Shown here in pieces: positions 37,016 through 45,298 of a DNA stretch of 64,000 nt. A program made the translations under genes and the position numbers. The notes under the pieces are model-generated. The model did no database searches, was not told the DNA's origin, and saw only the letters and a list, made by a program, of their open reading frames with translations. Position 1 is the first letter of the stretch. Each line of letters begins with the position of its first letter. This DNA comes from Pseudomonas nitroreducens NBRC 12694. Lineage in GTDB: Bacteria; Pseudomonadota; Gammaproteobacteria; Pseudomonadales; Pseudomonadaceae. The DNA is taken from positions 62,001 to 126,000 of the forward strand of contig NZ_BDAI01000009.1 of assembly GCF_002091755.1 (NCBI RefSeq), written 5' to 3'.

Positions 37016-37447
37016 ATGACCACCCTGAGCCTGGAAACCGCACTGGACATCACCCGTCACGCCCTGGTCGCCAGCCGCGAGCTGTCCACTGCGCCGCTGA
37101 CCATCGCTGTGCTGGACGCTGGCGGGCATCTGTTGAGCCTGCAGCGCGAGGATGGCGCGAGCATGCTTCGCCCGCAGATCGCCATCGGCAAGGCGTGGGG
37201 GGCGGTAGCGCTGGGCAAGTCGTCGCGCGTGCTGGCGGCGGACGCTCAGCAGCGCCCCTCGTTCATTGCGGCAGTGAATACGCTGGCGCAGGGCAACGTG
37301 GTGCCGGCGCCGGGGGGCGTGCTGATCCGCAATTCGGCCAATGAAGTGATCGGCGCCATCGGCATCAGCGGCGATGTGTCGGATATCGATGAGCAGTGCG
37401 CTATCCGCGGCGTTCAGGCGCTGGGCCTGGTCGCGGACGCGGGCTGA
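37016..37447 (+). CDS. GlcG/HbpS-like protein (DUF336)
   Basis: 143-residue cytoplasmic protein. Recognisable family marks are LTIAVLDAGGHLLSLQREDGA, IAIGKAWGAVALG and the closing GAIGISGDVSDIDEQCA. GlcG-like proteins accompany glycolate/glyoxylate genes, and some bind heme, but no activity is settled. It is divergent from gcl. ATG 37016 follows GAAGAGGA. Its position next to gcl supports a role linked to glyoxylate or a related substrate. Confidence 0.88.
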   Translation: MTTLSLETALDITRHALVASRELSTAPLTIAVLDAGGHLLSLQREDGASMLRPQIAIGKAWGAVALGKSSRVLAADAQQRPSFIAAVNTLAQGNVVPAPGGVLIRNSANEVIGAIGISGDVSDIDEQCAIRGVQALGLVADAG

Positions 37448-37493
37448 TCGAAGACGGGAAGGGCGCGCGTTCGTCGTGCGCCTGGGCGAACTT

Positions 37494-37576
37494 GTAGGAG
37501 CGAGCTTGCTCGCGAACCTCCATTAACACCGGTCGTTTCAGGTGTGAAGCGGGATCGCGAGCAAGCTCGCTCCTAC
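37494..37576. repeat. REP doublet downstream of the GlcG-like gene
   Basis: GTAGGAGCGAGCTTGCTCGC-type unit at 37494-37517 and its inverted copy at 37555-37576, with a 37-bp middle. It is the same repeat as at 16044-16120. Another common Pseudomonas phrase (GGGTGGAGCGAAGCGATACCC) follows at 37600-37620. Confidence 0.9.
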
Positions 37577-37643
37577 GCGTTTCCGGGGTGCCAGTAGGAT
37601 GGGTGGAGCGAAGCGATACCCATGCTGCAACGGTTGAAAACGC

Positions 37644-38297
37644 TTAGATCGAGAGCGGCCGCAAACGCCCCTGCGCCTTCGGCTCGCTGCCGTTGTCCGG
37701 CGCCGTTCCACGCAGCACCAGGCGAGTGATGGTCTCGGTGGCCGCCTCGAAATCCGCATCGCTCAGGCTGGTCTTGCCGGTGACCATGGAGATCTGCCAG
37801 TCGAAATCGGCATAGGTCTGCGTTGCCGCCCAGATGGTGAACAGCAGGTGGTGCGGGTCCACCGGTGCCAGCAGGCCGCGGTCGATCCAGCTCTGCAGGC
37901 AGGCGATATTGCGCTGGGCCTGGGCGTTCAGTTCCTCCAGGTATTCCTTGGGCAGGTGCGGTGCTCCGTGCATCAGCTCGCTGGCGAATACCTTCGAGGC
38001 GTGCGGCAACTCCTGGGAAATCTTCACCTTGGAGCGGATGTAGGCGCGCAGTGCTTCGCTCGGCTCGTCGTCCTCGCGGAACGGCGCGGACGCCTGCAGC
38101 AAGGGTTCCACCACGCTTTCCAGCACGCTGCGGTAGAGGTTTTCCTTGGACTGGAAATAGTAGTAGACGTTGGGCTTGGGCAGCCCGGCGCGAGCGGCGA
38201 TGTCGCTGGTCTTGGTCGCCGCGAACCCCTTCTCGGCGAACTCCTCGCTGGCTGCGCGCAGGATCAGGCGCCGGTTACGCTCGCGAATGCTGGTCAT
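37644..38297 (-). CDS. TetR-family regulator, RutR-like
   Basis: 217 residues: TetR helix-turn-helix (ILRAASEEFAEKGFAATKTS...IAARAGLPKPNVYYYFQSKE) and a C-terminal domain similar to the YcdC/RutR ligand-binding part (LHASKVFASELMHGAPHL, TQTYADFDWQ). RutR-like proteins sense pyrimidines/purines, and the glyoxylate route next door is the end of purine-ring breakdown, so this regulator probably controls a nucleobase catabolic set. I use ATG 38297 (MTSIRERNRRLIL). TGGTCACCAAA just upstream is a possible half of its own operator. Confidence 0.88.
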   Translation of the reverse strand: MTSIRERNRRLILRAASEEFAEKGFAATKTSDIAARAGLPKPNVYYYFQSKENLYRSVLESVVEPLLQASAPFREDDEPSEALRAYIRSKVKISQELPHASKVFASELMHGAPHLPKEYLEELNAQAQRNIACLQSWIDRGLLAPVDPHHLLFTIWAATQTYADFDWQISMVTGKTSLSDADFEAATETITRLVLRGTAPDNGSEPKAQGRLRPLSI

Positions 38298-38490
38298 TGG
38301 CTGGTCTTCTTTCTTGTATTGCGTGGTCACCAAATATAAGCCGGGCATGGTAGCACCGGGCTCCGGAAGCCCTCAACTCAGGCGCTTGTACGCATTTTCC
38401 TGACTCATGGGTCGGTTTTTTGTGTACAGCGGCAAGGTTCTGCGGTATTTCTAGCGCACTTTCGTTCGGCACCTGCCATCCGGAACCCCA

Positions 38491-39486
38491 ATGTCCGATT
38501 CCCAGTTGGTCGACCCCTTCGGTCGACGCATCACCTACCTGCGCCTGTCGGTCACCGACCGCTGCGACTTCCGCTGCACCTACTGCATGAGCGAAGACAT
38601 GCAGTTCCTGCCGCGCGACCAGGTATTGAGCCTGGAGGAGCTCGAAGCCGTCGCCGACGCCTTCATCGGCCTGGGTGTGAAGCGCATCCGTATCACCGGC
38701 GGCGAGCCGCTGGTGCGCAAGGGGCTGACCGGCCTGCTGGCCAGGCTGGGCGCGCGGCCGGAACTGGAAGACCTTTCCATCACCACCAATGGCTCGCAAC
38801 TGCGCGAGCGCGCCGCCGAGCTGCGGGCGGCGGGTGTGCGCCGCCTGAACATCAGCCTCGACTCCCTGCGCCGCGAGCGCTTCGCCGCCTTCACCCGTTC
38901 CGACAGGCTGGAGCAGGTGCTCGACGGTATCGACGCCGCCCGCGAGGCCGGCTTCGAGCGCATCAAGCTCAATGCCGTGGTGCAGAAGGGCCGCAACGAC
39001 GACGAGGTCTGCGACCTGGTGGAGTTTGCTCTGGCCAAGGCCATCGACGTCAGCTTCATCGAAGAGATGCCTCTGGGCAGCGTCAGCAGCCATGAACGCA
39101 AGCAGACGCTTTGCAGCAGCGACGAAGTCCGCGCGCAGCTCGCCGAACGCTGGCAGTTGCTGCCCACGCCCGAGCGCAGCGGCGGGCCTTCGCGCTACTA
39201 CCGCATCGACGGCTACGCCAGCCGCATTGGATTCATCTCCCCCCACAGCCACAACTTCTGTGGCGACTGCAATCGGGTGCGGGTGACCGCCGAAGGCAAG
39301 CTGGTGCTCTGCCTCGGCCACGAAGGTGCGCTGGACCTGCGCCAACTGCTGCGCGAGCACCCCGGCGACAGCGTGCGCCTGCGCGAGGCGCTGATGCGCG
39401 CGCTGCAACTCAAGCCCGAACGTCACCACTTCGAAGCGGATCAGCAAGTACAGGTGCTGCGCTTCATGAGCATGACCGGCGGCTGA
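38491..39486 (+). CDS. moaA: MoaA, GTP 3',8-cyclase (molybdopterin biosynthesis)
   Basis: 331-residue radical SAM enzyme for the first step of molybdenum cofactor synthesis. The N-terminal cluster is Cys25-x3-Cys29-x2-Cys32 (CDFRCTYCMS). The C-terminal second cluster is FCGDCNRVRV...LCLG. The MoaA C-terminal GG is present (SMTGG). It is not next to other moa genes, so it is likely a second copy (moaA2), located with nucleobase/glyoxylate genes whose first enzyme xanthine dehydrogenase needs this cofactor. Confidence 0.93.
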   Translation: MSDSQLVDPFGRRITYLRLSVTDRCDFRCTYCMSEDMQFLPRDQVLSLEELEAVADAFIGLGVKRIRITGGEPLVRKGLTGLLARLGARPELEDLSITTNGSQLRERAAELRAAGVRRLNISLDSLRRERFAAFTRSDRLEQVLDGIDAAREAGFERIKLNAVVQKGRNDDEVCDLVEFALAKAIDVSFIEEMPLGSVSSHERKQTLCSSDEVRAQLAERWQLLPTPERSGGPSRYYRIDGYASRIGFISPHSHNFCGDCNRVRVTAEGKLVLCLGHEGALDLRQLLREHPGDSVRLREALMRALQLKPERHHFEADQQVQVLRFMSMTGG

Positions 39487-39552
39487 GTCCGCCACGGCGG
39501 GTTGCCTGACCTGCCCGATAGAACAACAACAACACGTCACAAGGAGAGTCGT

Positions 39553-40383
39553 TTGAAGCTCAAGGCCTTCTGCTGGGCGCTCGCCAGCATCCTGTCCCCC
39601 GTCATTTCCGCACCTGTCGTGGCGCAGACCTACGTGGTCGGCGTCGAGAACCTTCCCTTCGCTCCGCACTACAGCACCGATGCCCAGGGCAATTACCAGG
39701 GCTTCGCCCGCGATGTGCTGGATCTGTTCGCCAGCAGCAGCGGCATCAGTCTCGAGTACCGTCCGCTTCCGGTGGACGCGCTGCTGCCGGCGCTGCTTTC
39801 CGGAGAGGTCGATCTCAAGTATCCCGACAACCCCGACTGGGCTCCGGAGCAGAAGGCCGGCAAGAACCTGCGCTATAGCCAGCCGGTGACGCAGTACGTC
39901 GATGGCGTGCTGGTTGCGCCGGAGCGCCTGGGGCAGGGCATCGGCGCGCTGAAGCGGCTGGCGCTGGTGGAAGGCTGGACGCCGCGGGGCTACGAGGTGC
40001 CGATCCAGGCCGGGCAGATCAGCCTGGCGCCCAGCGCCGACCTTCGGCAGATGGTTCATACCGCGCTGAAGAGGCAGGCCGACGGCGCCTACTTCAACGT
40101 GGTGGTCGCCACTTACTACCTGGACAACATCCGCGCCAAGCCCGGTGCGCTGGTGTTCGATCCTTCGCTGCCGCATACCCGCAGCGCGTTCCACCTGTCC
40201 ACGGTGAGGCAGGGCGACCTCATCCAGCGCTTCGACCGCTTCCTCGTCGACCATGCCAAGGAAGTCGCAGCGCTCAAGGCCAAGTACGGCGTCGAGGCGA
40301 GCCTGGACTCCGAGCACCTGGGCGTCGAGCAGTGGAAGGTGGATTTCCTCGAGCGGCAGAAAGCGAAACAGAAGTCGCCCTGA
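39553..40383 (+). CDS. Periplasmic solute-binding protein (SBP_bac_3 family)
   Basis: 276 residues from a TTG start at 39553, chosen because AAGGAGAG precedes it and the signal peptide (LKAFCWALASILSPVISAPV) begins there; the ATG-initiated frame upstream adds an unlikely tail. After cleavage near VVAQ|TY the protein shows type 3 features: VGVENLPFAPHYSTDAQGNYQGFARDVL-like start (abridged) and DLKYPDNPDW. It lacks permease neighbours, so it may be a stand-alone sensor or donor to another transporter. Confidence 0.82.
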   Translation: MKLKAFCWALASILSPVISAPVVAQTYVVGVENLPFAPHYSTDAQGNYQGFARDVLDLFASSSGISLEYRPLPVDALLPALLSGEVDLKYPDNPDWAPEQKAGKNLRYSQPVTQYVDGVLVAPERLGQGIGALKRLALVEGWTPRGYEVPIQAGQISLAPSADLRQMVHTALKRQADGAYFNVVVATYYLDNIRAKPGALVFDPSLPHTRSAFHLSTVRQGDLIQRFDRFLVDHAKEVAALKAKYGVEASLDSEHLGVEQWKVDFLERQKAKQKSP

Positions 40384-40442
40384 TCCTCCATCTTCCCTAG
40401 AATCGCCGCTGTCGTTTGCGCGCCAGCCGTAGGGAGGATGAA

Positions 40443-40778
40443 GTGCGCCGCGCTTTGTTCATCTGTAGCCGCAACCGCTTGCGCAGTCCCACTGCCGAAG
40501 CTGTCTTCGCCAACTGGCCGGAGGTCGAGACCGACTCCGCTGGGCTGGCGCAGGACGCGGAGGTTCTGCTGGGCGTCGAGCAGTTGGAGTGGGCTGATCT
40601 GGTGTTCGTCATGGAGCGCAGGCAGCGACAGGCGCTGCTGCGCCGATTCCCCATGGCGATGCGTGGCAAGCGCCTGGTATGCCTGGATATCCCCGATGAC
40701 TACGACTACCAGCAACCGGAGCTGGTGCGGATACTCGAGCACAAGGTCGGGCCATTCCTGCGGCAGGCGCAGGCGTGA
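40443..40778 (+). CDS. Small low-molecular-weight tyrosine phosphatase-like protein
   Basis: 111 residues, starting at a GTG directly behind GGGAGG. The P-loop CSRNRLRS fits C-x5-R-S and is followed by PTAEAVF as in predicted protein tyrosine phosphatases of the small type. A general acid is likely in DIPDDYDY. Its stop overlaps the next gene's GTG start by four bases. The true substrate is unknown; the short length rules out a complete classical LMW-PTP. Confidence 0.8.
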   Translation: MRRALFICSRNRLRSPTAEAVFANWPEVETDSAGLAQDAEVLLGVEQLEWADLVFVMERRQRQALLRRFPMAMRGKRLVCLDIPDDYDYQQPELVRILEHKVGPFLRQAQA

Positions 40779-41260
40779 GCGAAGTTCGCATTGCGCTCCG
40801 GGATGCAGTGCTGGTCTGCCCGGGATTCCGTATCCAGGCCCAGCCCGAGCCTTCGCTGGAGATCGATGGCGACCTGCTCTGGGCGCTGGAGCAGCCGCAA
40901 TGGTGCGAGCTGGCCGTGTTGCTGGAAGAGCGCGACGGCGCGTTGTGGATTGTGCCGGTGCCGCTTGCGCAGCAGGCGGGGTTCGATCCGCAGCGGGTGA
41001 TCGGCTGGCGTGATGAGCCTGTGCGCATCATGCAGCCCGAAGGTGTGGAGGATGCCGAGGCCGCCATCCATTGGTGGCGCGGCGGGGCGGTCGAGGACGT
41101 GCGCGGGCGCGTCAGTCATCATCCCTGGGGGCGCCTGCTGCGTCTTGAGGGGCCGGGGATCGGCCCCGAGCACATTCTCTTTCCCCGTGGGCACGGCTGC
41201 GTCTACCTCGGCCATCTGGACACGGACTGGCGCCGGCTGCGGATCGAGCCGACTTCCTGA
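40775..41260 (+). CDS. Conserved hypothetical protein coupled to the phosphatase
   Basis: 161 residues from GTG 40775 (GTGA overlap with the previous stop). No signal peptide or membrane segment. Acidic with tryptophan-rich blocks (EQPQWCELAVLLEERDGALW, IHWWRGGAVED) and a C-terminal ILFPRGHGCVYLGHLD. I do not recognise a family. Coupled translation suggests it works with the phosphatase-like protein. Confidence 0.75.
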   Translation: MSEVRIALRDAVLVCPGFRIQAQPEPSLEIDGDLLWALEQPQWCELAVLLEERDGALWIVPVPLAQQAGFDPQRVIGWRDEPVRIMQPEGVEDAEAAIHWWRGGAVEDVRGRVSHHPWGRLLRLEGPGIGPEHILFPRGHGCVYLGHLDTDWRRLRIEPTS

Positions 41261-41341
41261 TTTCGGCGCACCCCAAGATTTCCGGAACCGAAGCGCAGCG
41301 GTCGCAGCCTAAATCTGCACTGTCCCAGCGAGGTGCTCCGC

Positions 41342-42319
41342 ATGGCCACCGAAAAACCGCCCGCTCGCGGCGCATCCCAGTCGCGGCCGCGTAGCAAAGG
41401 CAGCGACTCTGCCGCAACGCGCAAGACCGCACCAGGCACCCAGGCCAGGGAATCGAAGGCGGGCAGTGATACCGCGGACGATCTCTCTGCCGAAGAGCGT
41501 CGCAAGGTCGAGAAGAGCCAGCCGCCGCGCGCACTGGTGTTGCACGAAGTCATACGCTTGCAAGGCAACCACGAACTGGAGCGCACCCTGGCGGCGCTCT
41601 GGTGGTCGGCGCTGGCCGCCGGCCTGACCATCGGCTTGTCGCTGATGGCCATGGGGCTGTTCCGCGCGCGTCTGCCCGATCACGACATGGCAGTGATCAC
41701 CACCAGCCTCGGGTATCCGGTGGGCTTTCTGGCAATCATTCTTGCGCGCCAGCAACTGTTCACCGAGAACACCCTGACGGCGGTATTGCCGGTCATGAGC
41801 GAGCCGACGCTGGAGAAGTTCGGGCAGCTCCTGCGGCTGTGGTCGGTAGTGTTGGCGGGCAACATCGTCGGTGCGCTGCTGTTCGCCTACGGCATGCTGC
41901 ACTTGCCGATCTTCGATACCAAGGTGGATCAGGCTTTCCTGGAGATCGGCCGCGAGGTCATGGAGAACGACCATTGGCAGATGTTTTCCAAGGGCATCGT
42001 CTCTGGCTGGATGATCGCCACCATGGTCTGGCTGGTGCCGGCGGCGGAGAACGCCAAGGTGTGGATCATTTTCCTGGTCACCTACCTGATGGCGCTGGGC
42101 AGTTTCAGCCACATCGTGGTCGGCACCTGCGAAGTGGGTTACCTGATGTTTGCCGGGGAGGTCGGGCTGGCGGCGTTCGTCGTCGACTTCGCGTTGCCCA
42201 CGCTGGTGGGCAATATCGTCGGCGGCAGCCTGATCTTTGCCTTGATGAGCCACGCCCAGGTTCGCAGCGATACCTCATCGCCGCCGGAAAAAGTCCCGAA
42301 AAAGAAAACGGCGCCCTGA
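41342..42319 (+). CDS. Formate/nitrite transporter (FNT) family protein, YfdC-like
   Basis: 325 residues. A 75-residue charged N-terminal tail (rich in K, R, S, E, D) precedes six hydrophobic segments, with family positions at LPDHDMAVITTSLGYPVGFL and SGWMIATMVWLVPAAEN and GTCEVGYLMFAG. The protein belongs to the YfdC side of FNT channels, whose substrate is not known. The start is ATG 41342. The stop codon lies in the loop of its terminator. Confidence 0.88.
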   Translation: MATEKPPARGASQSRPRSKGSDSAATRKTAPGTQARESKAGSDTADDLSAEERRKVEKSQPPRALVLHEVIRLQGNHELERTLAALWWSALAAGLTIGLSLMAMGLFRARLPDHDMAVITTSLGYPVGFLAIILARQQLFTENTLTAVLPVMSEPTLEKFGQLLRLWSVVLAGNIVGALLFAYGMLHLPIFDTKVDQAFLEIGREVMENDHWQMFSKGIVSGWMIATMVWLVPAAENAKVWIIFLVTYLMALGSFSHIVVGTCEVGYLMFAGEVGLAAFVVDFALPTLVGNIVGGSLIFALMSHAQVRSDTSSPPEKVPKKKTAP

Positions 42320-42331
42320 GGCGCCGTTTTT
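42305..42331 (+). terminator. Terminator embracing the FNT gene stop codon
   Basis: AAAACGGCGCC (42305-42315), loop CTGA containing most of the TGA stop, then GGCGCCGTTTT (42320-42330) and T. The stem therefore begins inside the last codons of the FNT gene. Confidence 0.92.
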
Positions 42332-42355
42332 CTTCGTGCGGTTTGAAGCGAGGCG

Positions 42356-43639
42356 TCAGATACCCAGCTTGTCGCGCATGGTGTAGTACCAGGCGCCGAT
42401 CGCGGAGAACGGAACCTGGAACATGCGACCACCCGGGAAGGGGTAGTGCGGCAGGGTGGCGAAGGCGTCGAAACGTTCGGCCTGGCCACGCAGCACCTCG
42501 GCCAGCAGTTTGCCTGCCAGGTGGGTGTAGGTCACGCCGTGGCCGGAGCAGCCCTGGGAGTAATAGATGTTGTCGCCGATGCGGCCAACCTGCGGCAGAC
42601 GCGAGAGGGTCAGCAGGAAGTTGCCGGTCCAGGCGAAGTCGATCTTCACGTCCTTCAGCTGCGGGAAGACCTTCAGCATCTTCGGACGAATGATCGCCTC
42701 GATGTTCGACGGATCGCGCGCACCGTAGACCACGCCGCCACCGAAGATCAGGCGGTTGTCGCCGGTCAGGCGGTAGTAGTCGAGCAGGTAGTTGCAGTCC
42801 TCGACGCAGTAGTCGGTCGGCAGCAGGGACTTGGCCAGGTCGGCGCTCAGCGGCTCGGTGGTGATCACCTGGGTGCCGCACGGCATGGACTTGGAAGCCA
42901 GCTCCGGCACCAGGCCGCCGAGGTAGGCGTTACCGGCTACCACGATAAACTTGGCTTTCACGCGGCCCTTCGGGGTGTGCACGACCGGGTTGGCGCCACG
43001 GTCGATCTTCACGGCAGGGGACTGCTCGTGGATCACGCCGCCCAGGGATTCCACGGCTGCGGCTTCGCCCAGGGCGAGGTTCAGCGGGTGGATGTGGCCG
43101 CCGCTCATGTCGAGCATGCCGCCGACATAGCTGTCGGTGCCCACGACTTCGCGGATGCGCTTGGCGTCCATCAGTTCCAGCTGGGTGTGGCCGAAACGCT
43201 CCCACAGCTTTTTCTGCGACTCCAGGTGGCCCATCTGCTTGGCGCTGAGGGCTGCGAACACGCCGCCGTCCTTCAGGTCGCACTGGATGTTGTACTTGGC
43301 GATACGCTCGCGAATGATGCGGCCGCCTTCGAAGGCCATGTCGCCCAGCAGCTTGGCCTGCTTGGCGCCAACGGAGCGCTCGATGACGTCGATGTCGCGG
43401 CTATAGCTATTGACGATCTGGCCGCCGTTACGGCCCGACGCACCGAAGCCAACCTTGGCGGCTTCCAGTACGGTGACCTTGAAACCGTTTTCCAGCAGGA
43501 ACAGGGCGGTCGACAGGCCGGTGTAGCCAGCGCCGATCACGCAGACATCGGTTTCCACCTCGCCCTGCAGTTCAGGACGGGCCGGGACCGGGTTGGCCGA
43601 AGCTGCGTAATAGGAAGAGGGGTAGGAAGTGTGCGGCAT
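42356..43639 (-). CDS. puuB: FAD-dependent amine oxidase, gamma-glutamylputrescine oxidase-like
   Basis: 427-residue DAO-family flavoprotein. N-terminal dinucleotide fold VCVIGAGYTGLSTALFLLENG, followed by GASGRNGGQIVNSYS, and the FAD-binding C-terminal SQGCSGHGVTYTHLAGKLLAE. It resembles the PauB/PuuB oxidases of polyamine breakdown, which release aminobutyrate semialdehyde derivatives. No gamma-glutamyl synthetase gene sits beside it. It is convergent with the FNT gene. Confidence 0.88.
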   Translation of the reverse strand: MPHTSYPSSYYAASANPVPARPELQGEVETDVCVIGAGYTGLSTALFLLENGFKVTVLEAAKVGFGASGRNGGQIVNSYSRDIDVIERSVGAKQAKLLGDMAFEGGRIIRERIAKYNIQCDLKDGGVFAALSAKQMGHLESQKKLWERFGHTQLELMDAKRIREVVGTDSYVGGMLDMSGGHIHPLNLALGEAAAVESLGGVIHEQSPAVKIDRGANPVVHTPKGRVKAKFIVVAGNAYLGGLVPELASKSMPCGTQVITTEPLSADLAKSLLPTDYCVEDCNYLLDYYRLTGDNRLIFGGGVVYGARDPSNIEAIIRPKMLKVFPQLKDVKIDFAWTGNFLLTLSRLPQVGRIGDNIYYSQGCSGHGVTYTHLAGKLLAEVLRGQAERFDAFATLPHYPFPGGRMFQVPFSAIGAWYYTMRDKLGI

Positions 43640-43783
43640 AATGCACCTGTGTTTGTTATTTTTTACGAGATGTGCGGATGCTACCTGAGTCGAATCTGGC
43701 CGGCTAGTGCCCGTGCAAAATAATTTACGGACGGTCGAACATAAAAAAATTCACTTTTTCAGTGGCTTAGCTGAAAAAAGTGC

Positions 43784-43811
43784 TTGACCGGTGAAAACGA
43801 TCGCGTAGAAT
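43784..43811 (+). promoter_or_regulatory. Sigma-70 promoter of tRNA-Val
   Basis: TTGACC (43784-43789), 16-bp spacer, TAGAAT (43806-43811), ending 14 bp before the tRNA. Confidence 0.8.
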
Positions 43812-43825
43812 GCGCCCCACACGAC

Positions 43826-43902
43826 AGGCACATAGCTCAGTTGGTTAGAGCACCACCTTGACATGGTGGGGGTCGTTGGTTCGAGTCCAATTGTGCCTAC
43901 CA
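43826..43902 (+). tRNA. tRNA-Val (GAC)
   Basis: 77 nt from AGGCACA to the encoded CCA. The acceptor stem AGGCACA/TGTGCCT is perfect, the anticodon loop is TTGACAT with stem CCACC/GGTGG, and the T-arm is GGTTCGAGTCC. The anticodon is GAC. A terminator follows. Confidence 0.97.
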
Positions 43903-43927
43903 AACATAATCGCTTCGGCGATTTCAG

Positions 43928-43958
43928 AAAGGGCGATCCGAAAGGATCGCCCTTTTTG
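43928..43958 (+). terminator. Terminator of tRNA-Val
   Basis: AAAGGGCGATCC and GGATCGCCCTTT around GAAA, followed by TTG. A 12-bp stem. Confidence 0.93.
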
Positions 43959-44040
43959 TTTGTCTTCAGGAAAGTGGCTTCTCTGCAGGGGTGGTGGCGC
44001 GCCTGCTATGTTTTCTCCTGGCTGATGGTCGGAGGTGGTG

Positions 44041-44562
44041 ATGCTCGGTCTGCGATCCTGGTTGTTGTTCGGTGCGCTCTTGGTGCCGTTGCCGGCGCTG
44101 GCGGAAATGCAGGTGATCTGGCCGCAGGGTTGGGAAGTGTCGCGCTCGCCGGTTGATGCGGCAGCGGACGCGCCAGTGATTCGTCAACGCGGCGTGCGCT
44201 TGGCTGAAGACGGTTCTCAAGACCTGGTCATGGAGGTCACGCGCAGTCGGCTCGGCTCCGGCGTCAGGGTCAGTGCCGAGAATGTCATCGTCGAGATGCG
44301 CAAGGCGTTGCAGAAGGACTTCATGCGCCAGGGCTTCCAGGCGGCTTGCAGCAAGCCGTTGGATACCCTGCTTGGTGGTCTGGAGGGTCTGGAGGTGCAT
44401 TGCGGGATCAGCCAGAATGGCACTGAAGTGCTCAAGCAGACCGTGCAGGTGGCGCTGGGTGATGGTGCGGCCTATTCATTGACCTATGCGGCGCCTGCGC
44501 AGCGCTATGCGGAATTGCTGCAGGAGATCGAGACGGTGAAGGCGGGCATCAGCCTGCGCTGA
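44041..44562 (+). CDS. Exported hypothetical protein (DUF4946-like)
   Basis: 173 residues with a signal peptide (LRSWLLFGALLVPLPALA, cut before EMQV). The start is ATG 44041, behind GGAGGTGGTG. The mature part has tryptophans near the N-terminus (IWPQGWEV) and a cysteine pair (AACSKPL, EVHCGIS) that may form a disulfide. Resemblance to DUF4946 proteins of Pseudomonas is only tentative. Flanked by tRNA-Val and a terminator, so monocistronic. Confidence 0.78.
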   Translation: MLGLRSWLLFGALLVPLPALAEMQVIWPQGWEVSRSPVDAAADAPVIRQRGVRLAEDGSQDLVMEVTRSRLGSGVRVSAENVIVEMRKALQKDFMRQGFQAACSKPLDTLLGGLEGLEVHCGISQNGTEVLKQTVQVALGDGAAYSLTYAAPAQRYAELLQEIETVKAGISLR

Positions 44563-44592
44563 CTTCTTCCTTTATATGGATGGCAGAAAAGC

Positions 44593-44619
44593 AAAAGCCC
44601 CGCTCATGCGGGGCTTTTT
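44593..44619 (+). terminator. Terminator after the exported hypothetical gene
   Basis: AAAAGCCCCGC-TCAT-GCGGGGCTTTTT, an 11-bp stem with T-run. The A-tract on the left makes it usable by the convergent small gene as well. Confidence 0.92.
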
Positions 44620-44630
44620 CGATTCCGGGC

Positions 44631-44855
44631 TCAGGCAGCGATGGTGGCTTGCACTCGCTGGATCACCGCGTTCAGCGGCGCCTCGCCCTGGTATTGCTGG
44701 GGGTAGAGGCGTTCGGTGTGCTTGGCGATGCCATGCTCGTTGACCAGGGTGAAGCTGAAGCCATGCTTGCGCTTGGCCTGGATGACGCAGTTCAGAGGGG
44801 CGAAGGCCGCCGAGAGGGTGCCAATCGCCTCCAGGATTTGCGGGGAGGTTTTCAT
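44631..44855 (-). CDS. Small conserved hypothetical protein (DUF3509-like)
   Basis: 74 residues from ATG 44855 (MKTSPQILEAIGTLS). The pattern of an amphipathic N-terminus, a beta strand region KHGFSFTLVNEHGIAKHTER, and a C-terminal helix (PLNAVIQRVQATI) is similar to the small DUF3509 proteins of Pseudomonas. No function is known. It ends at the shared terminator. Confidence 0.65.
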   Translation of the reverse strand: MKTSPQILEAIGTLSAAFAPLNCVIQAKRKHGFSFTLVNEHGIAKHTERLYPQQYQGEAPLNAVIQRVQATIAA

Positions 44856-45262
44856 TGTCTTGTCTTTCCAAATAGGTAACGGTCCTATGACCGTCGAAAT
44901 CGTCAAAAGCTCCGGTTGCGATCTGAGAATGCAGAAAACGTATGACCGGAATATGGCAGCGATTGGAAACTTGGGGGTCGGTTCGCGTCAGTCTGCGGTG
45001 TTGGGTAATTGCAGGTGATTTGACGTGGGGCGCTGGTCGCTCGGGCAAGCTTTCCTGGCACGGTTGGCGTGCTCTGGAATCGATGCGGAGGATGCGCTGG
45101 CCGTGGCCCTGTGGACCCCAGCTTCTGCCCTGGATCAGGTAGGGAGTGCTGGGAGGGGCGACCTTGGGTTTGGTTTTCGCTGAGGGGATTATAAGGATTT
45201 CTGCTAACGATGGCTAGTTTTTATACAGCCGCCGGTCAGTTCCTTCTGGGAAGGTGAGAGAT
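44856..45262. other. Gap without recognised gene upstream of mvaU 3' end
   Basis: About 400 bp separate the small DUF3509-like gene from the mvaU terminator. Base composition falls to moderate GC. I see no open frame with family support, no tRNA and no REP unit. Confidence 0.5.
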
Positions 45263-45290
45263 TCCGCGGAGCGGGAGCGCTCCGCGGAAC
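45263..45290 (-). terminator. Terminator of mvaU
   Basis: TTCCGCGGAGCG-GGAG-CGCTCCGCGGAA, a 12-bp perfect stem, 8 bp after the mvaU stop on the minus strand. The following bases are only modestly T-rich. Confidence 0.75.
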
Positions 45291-45298
45291 AATCGGAC

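Noticed and set aside
38275..40317. 680-codon minus-strand frame opposite moaA and the solute-binding gene
   Set aside because: Both plus-strand genes have clear families; this frame has none.
44942..45142. 66-codon plus-strand frame
   Set aside because: No ribosome site, no similarity, and Arg/Trp-rich composition typical of chance frames.
45181..45240. LexA-like box (TTTTTATACAGC) near mvaU
   Set aside because: Spacing does not fit CTG-N10-CAG.
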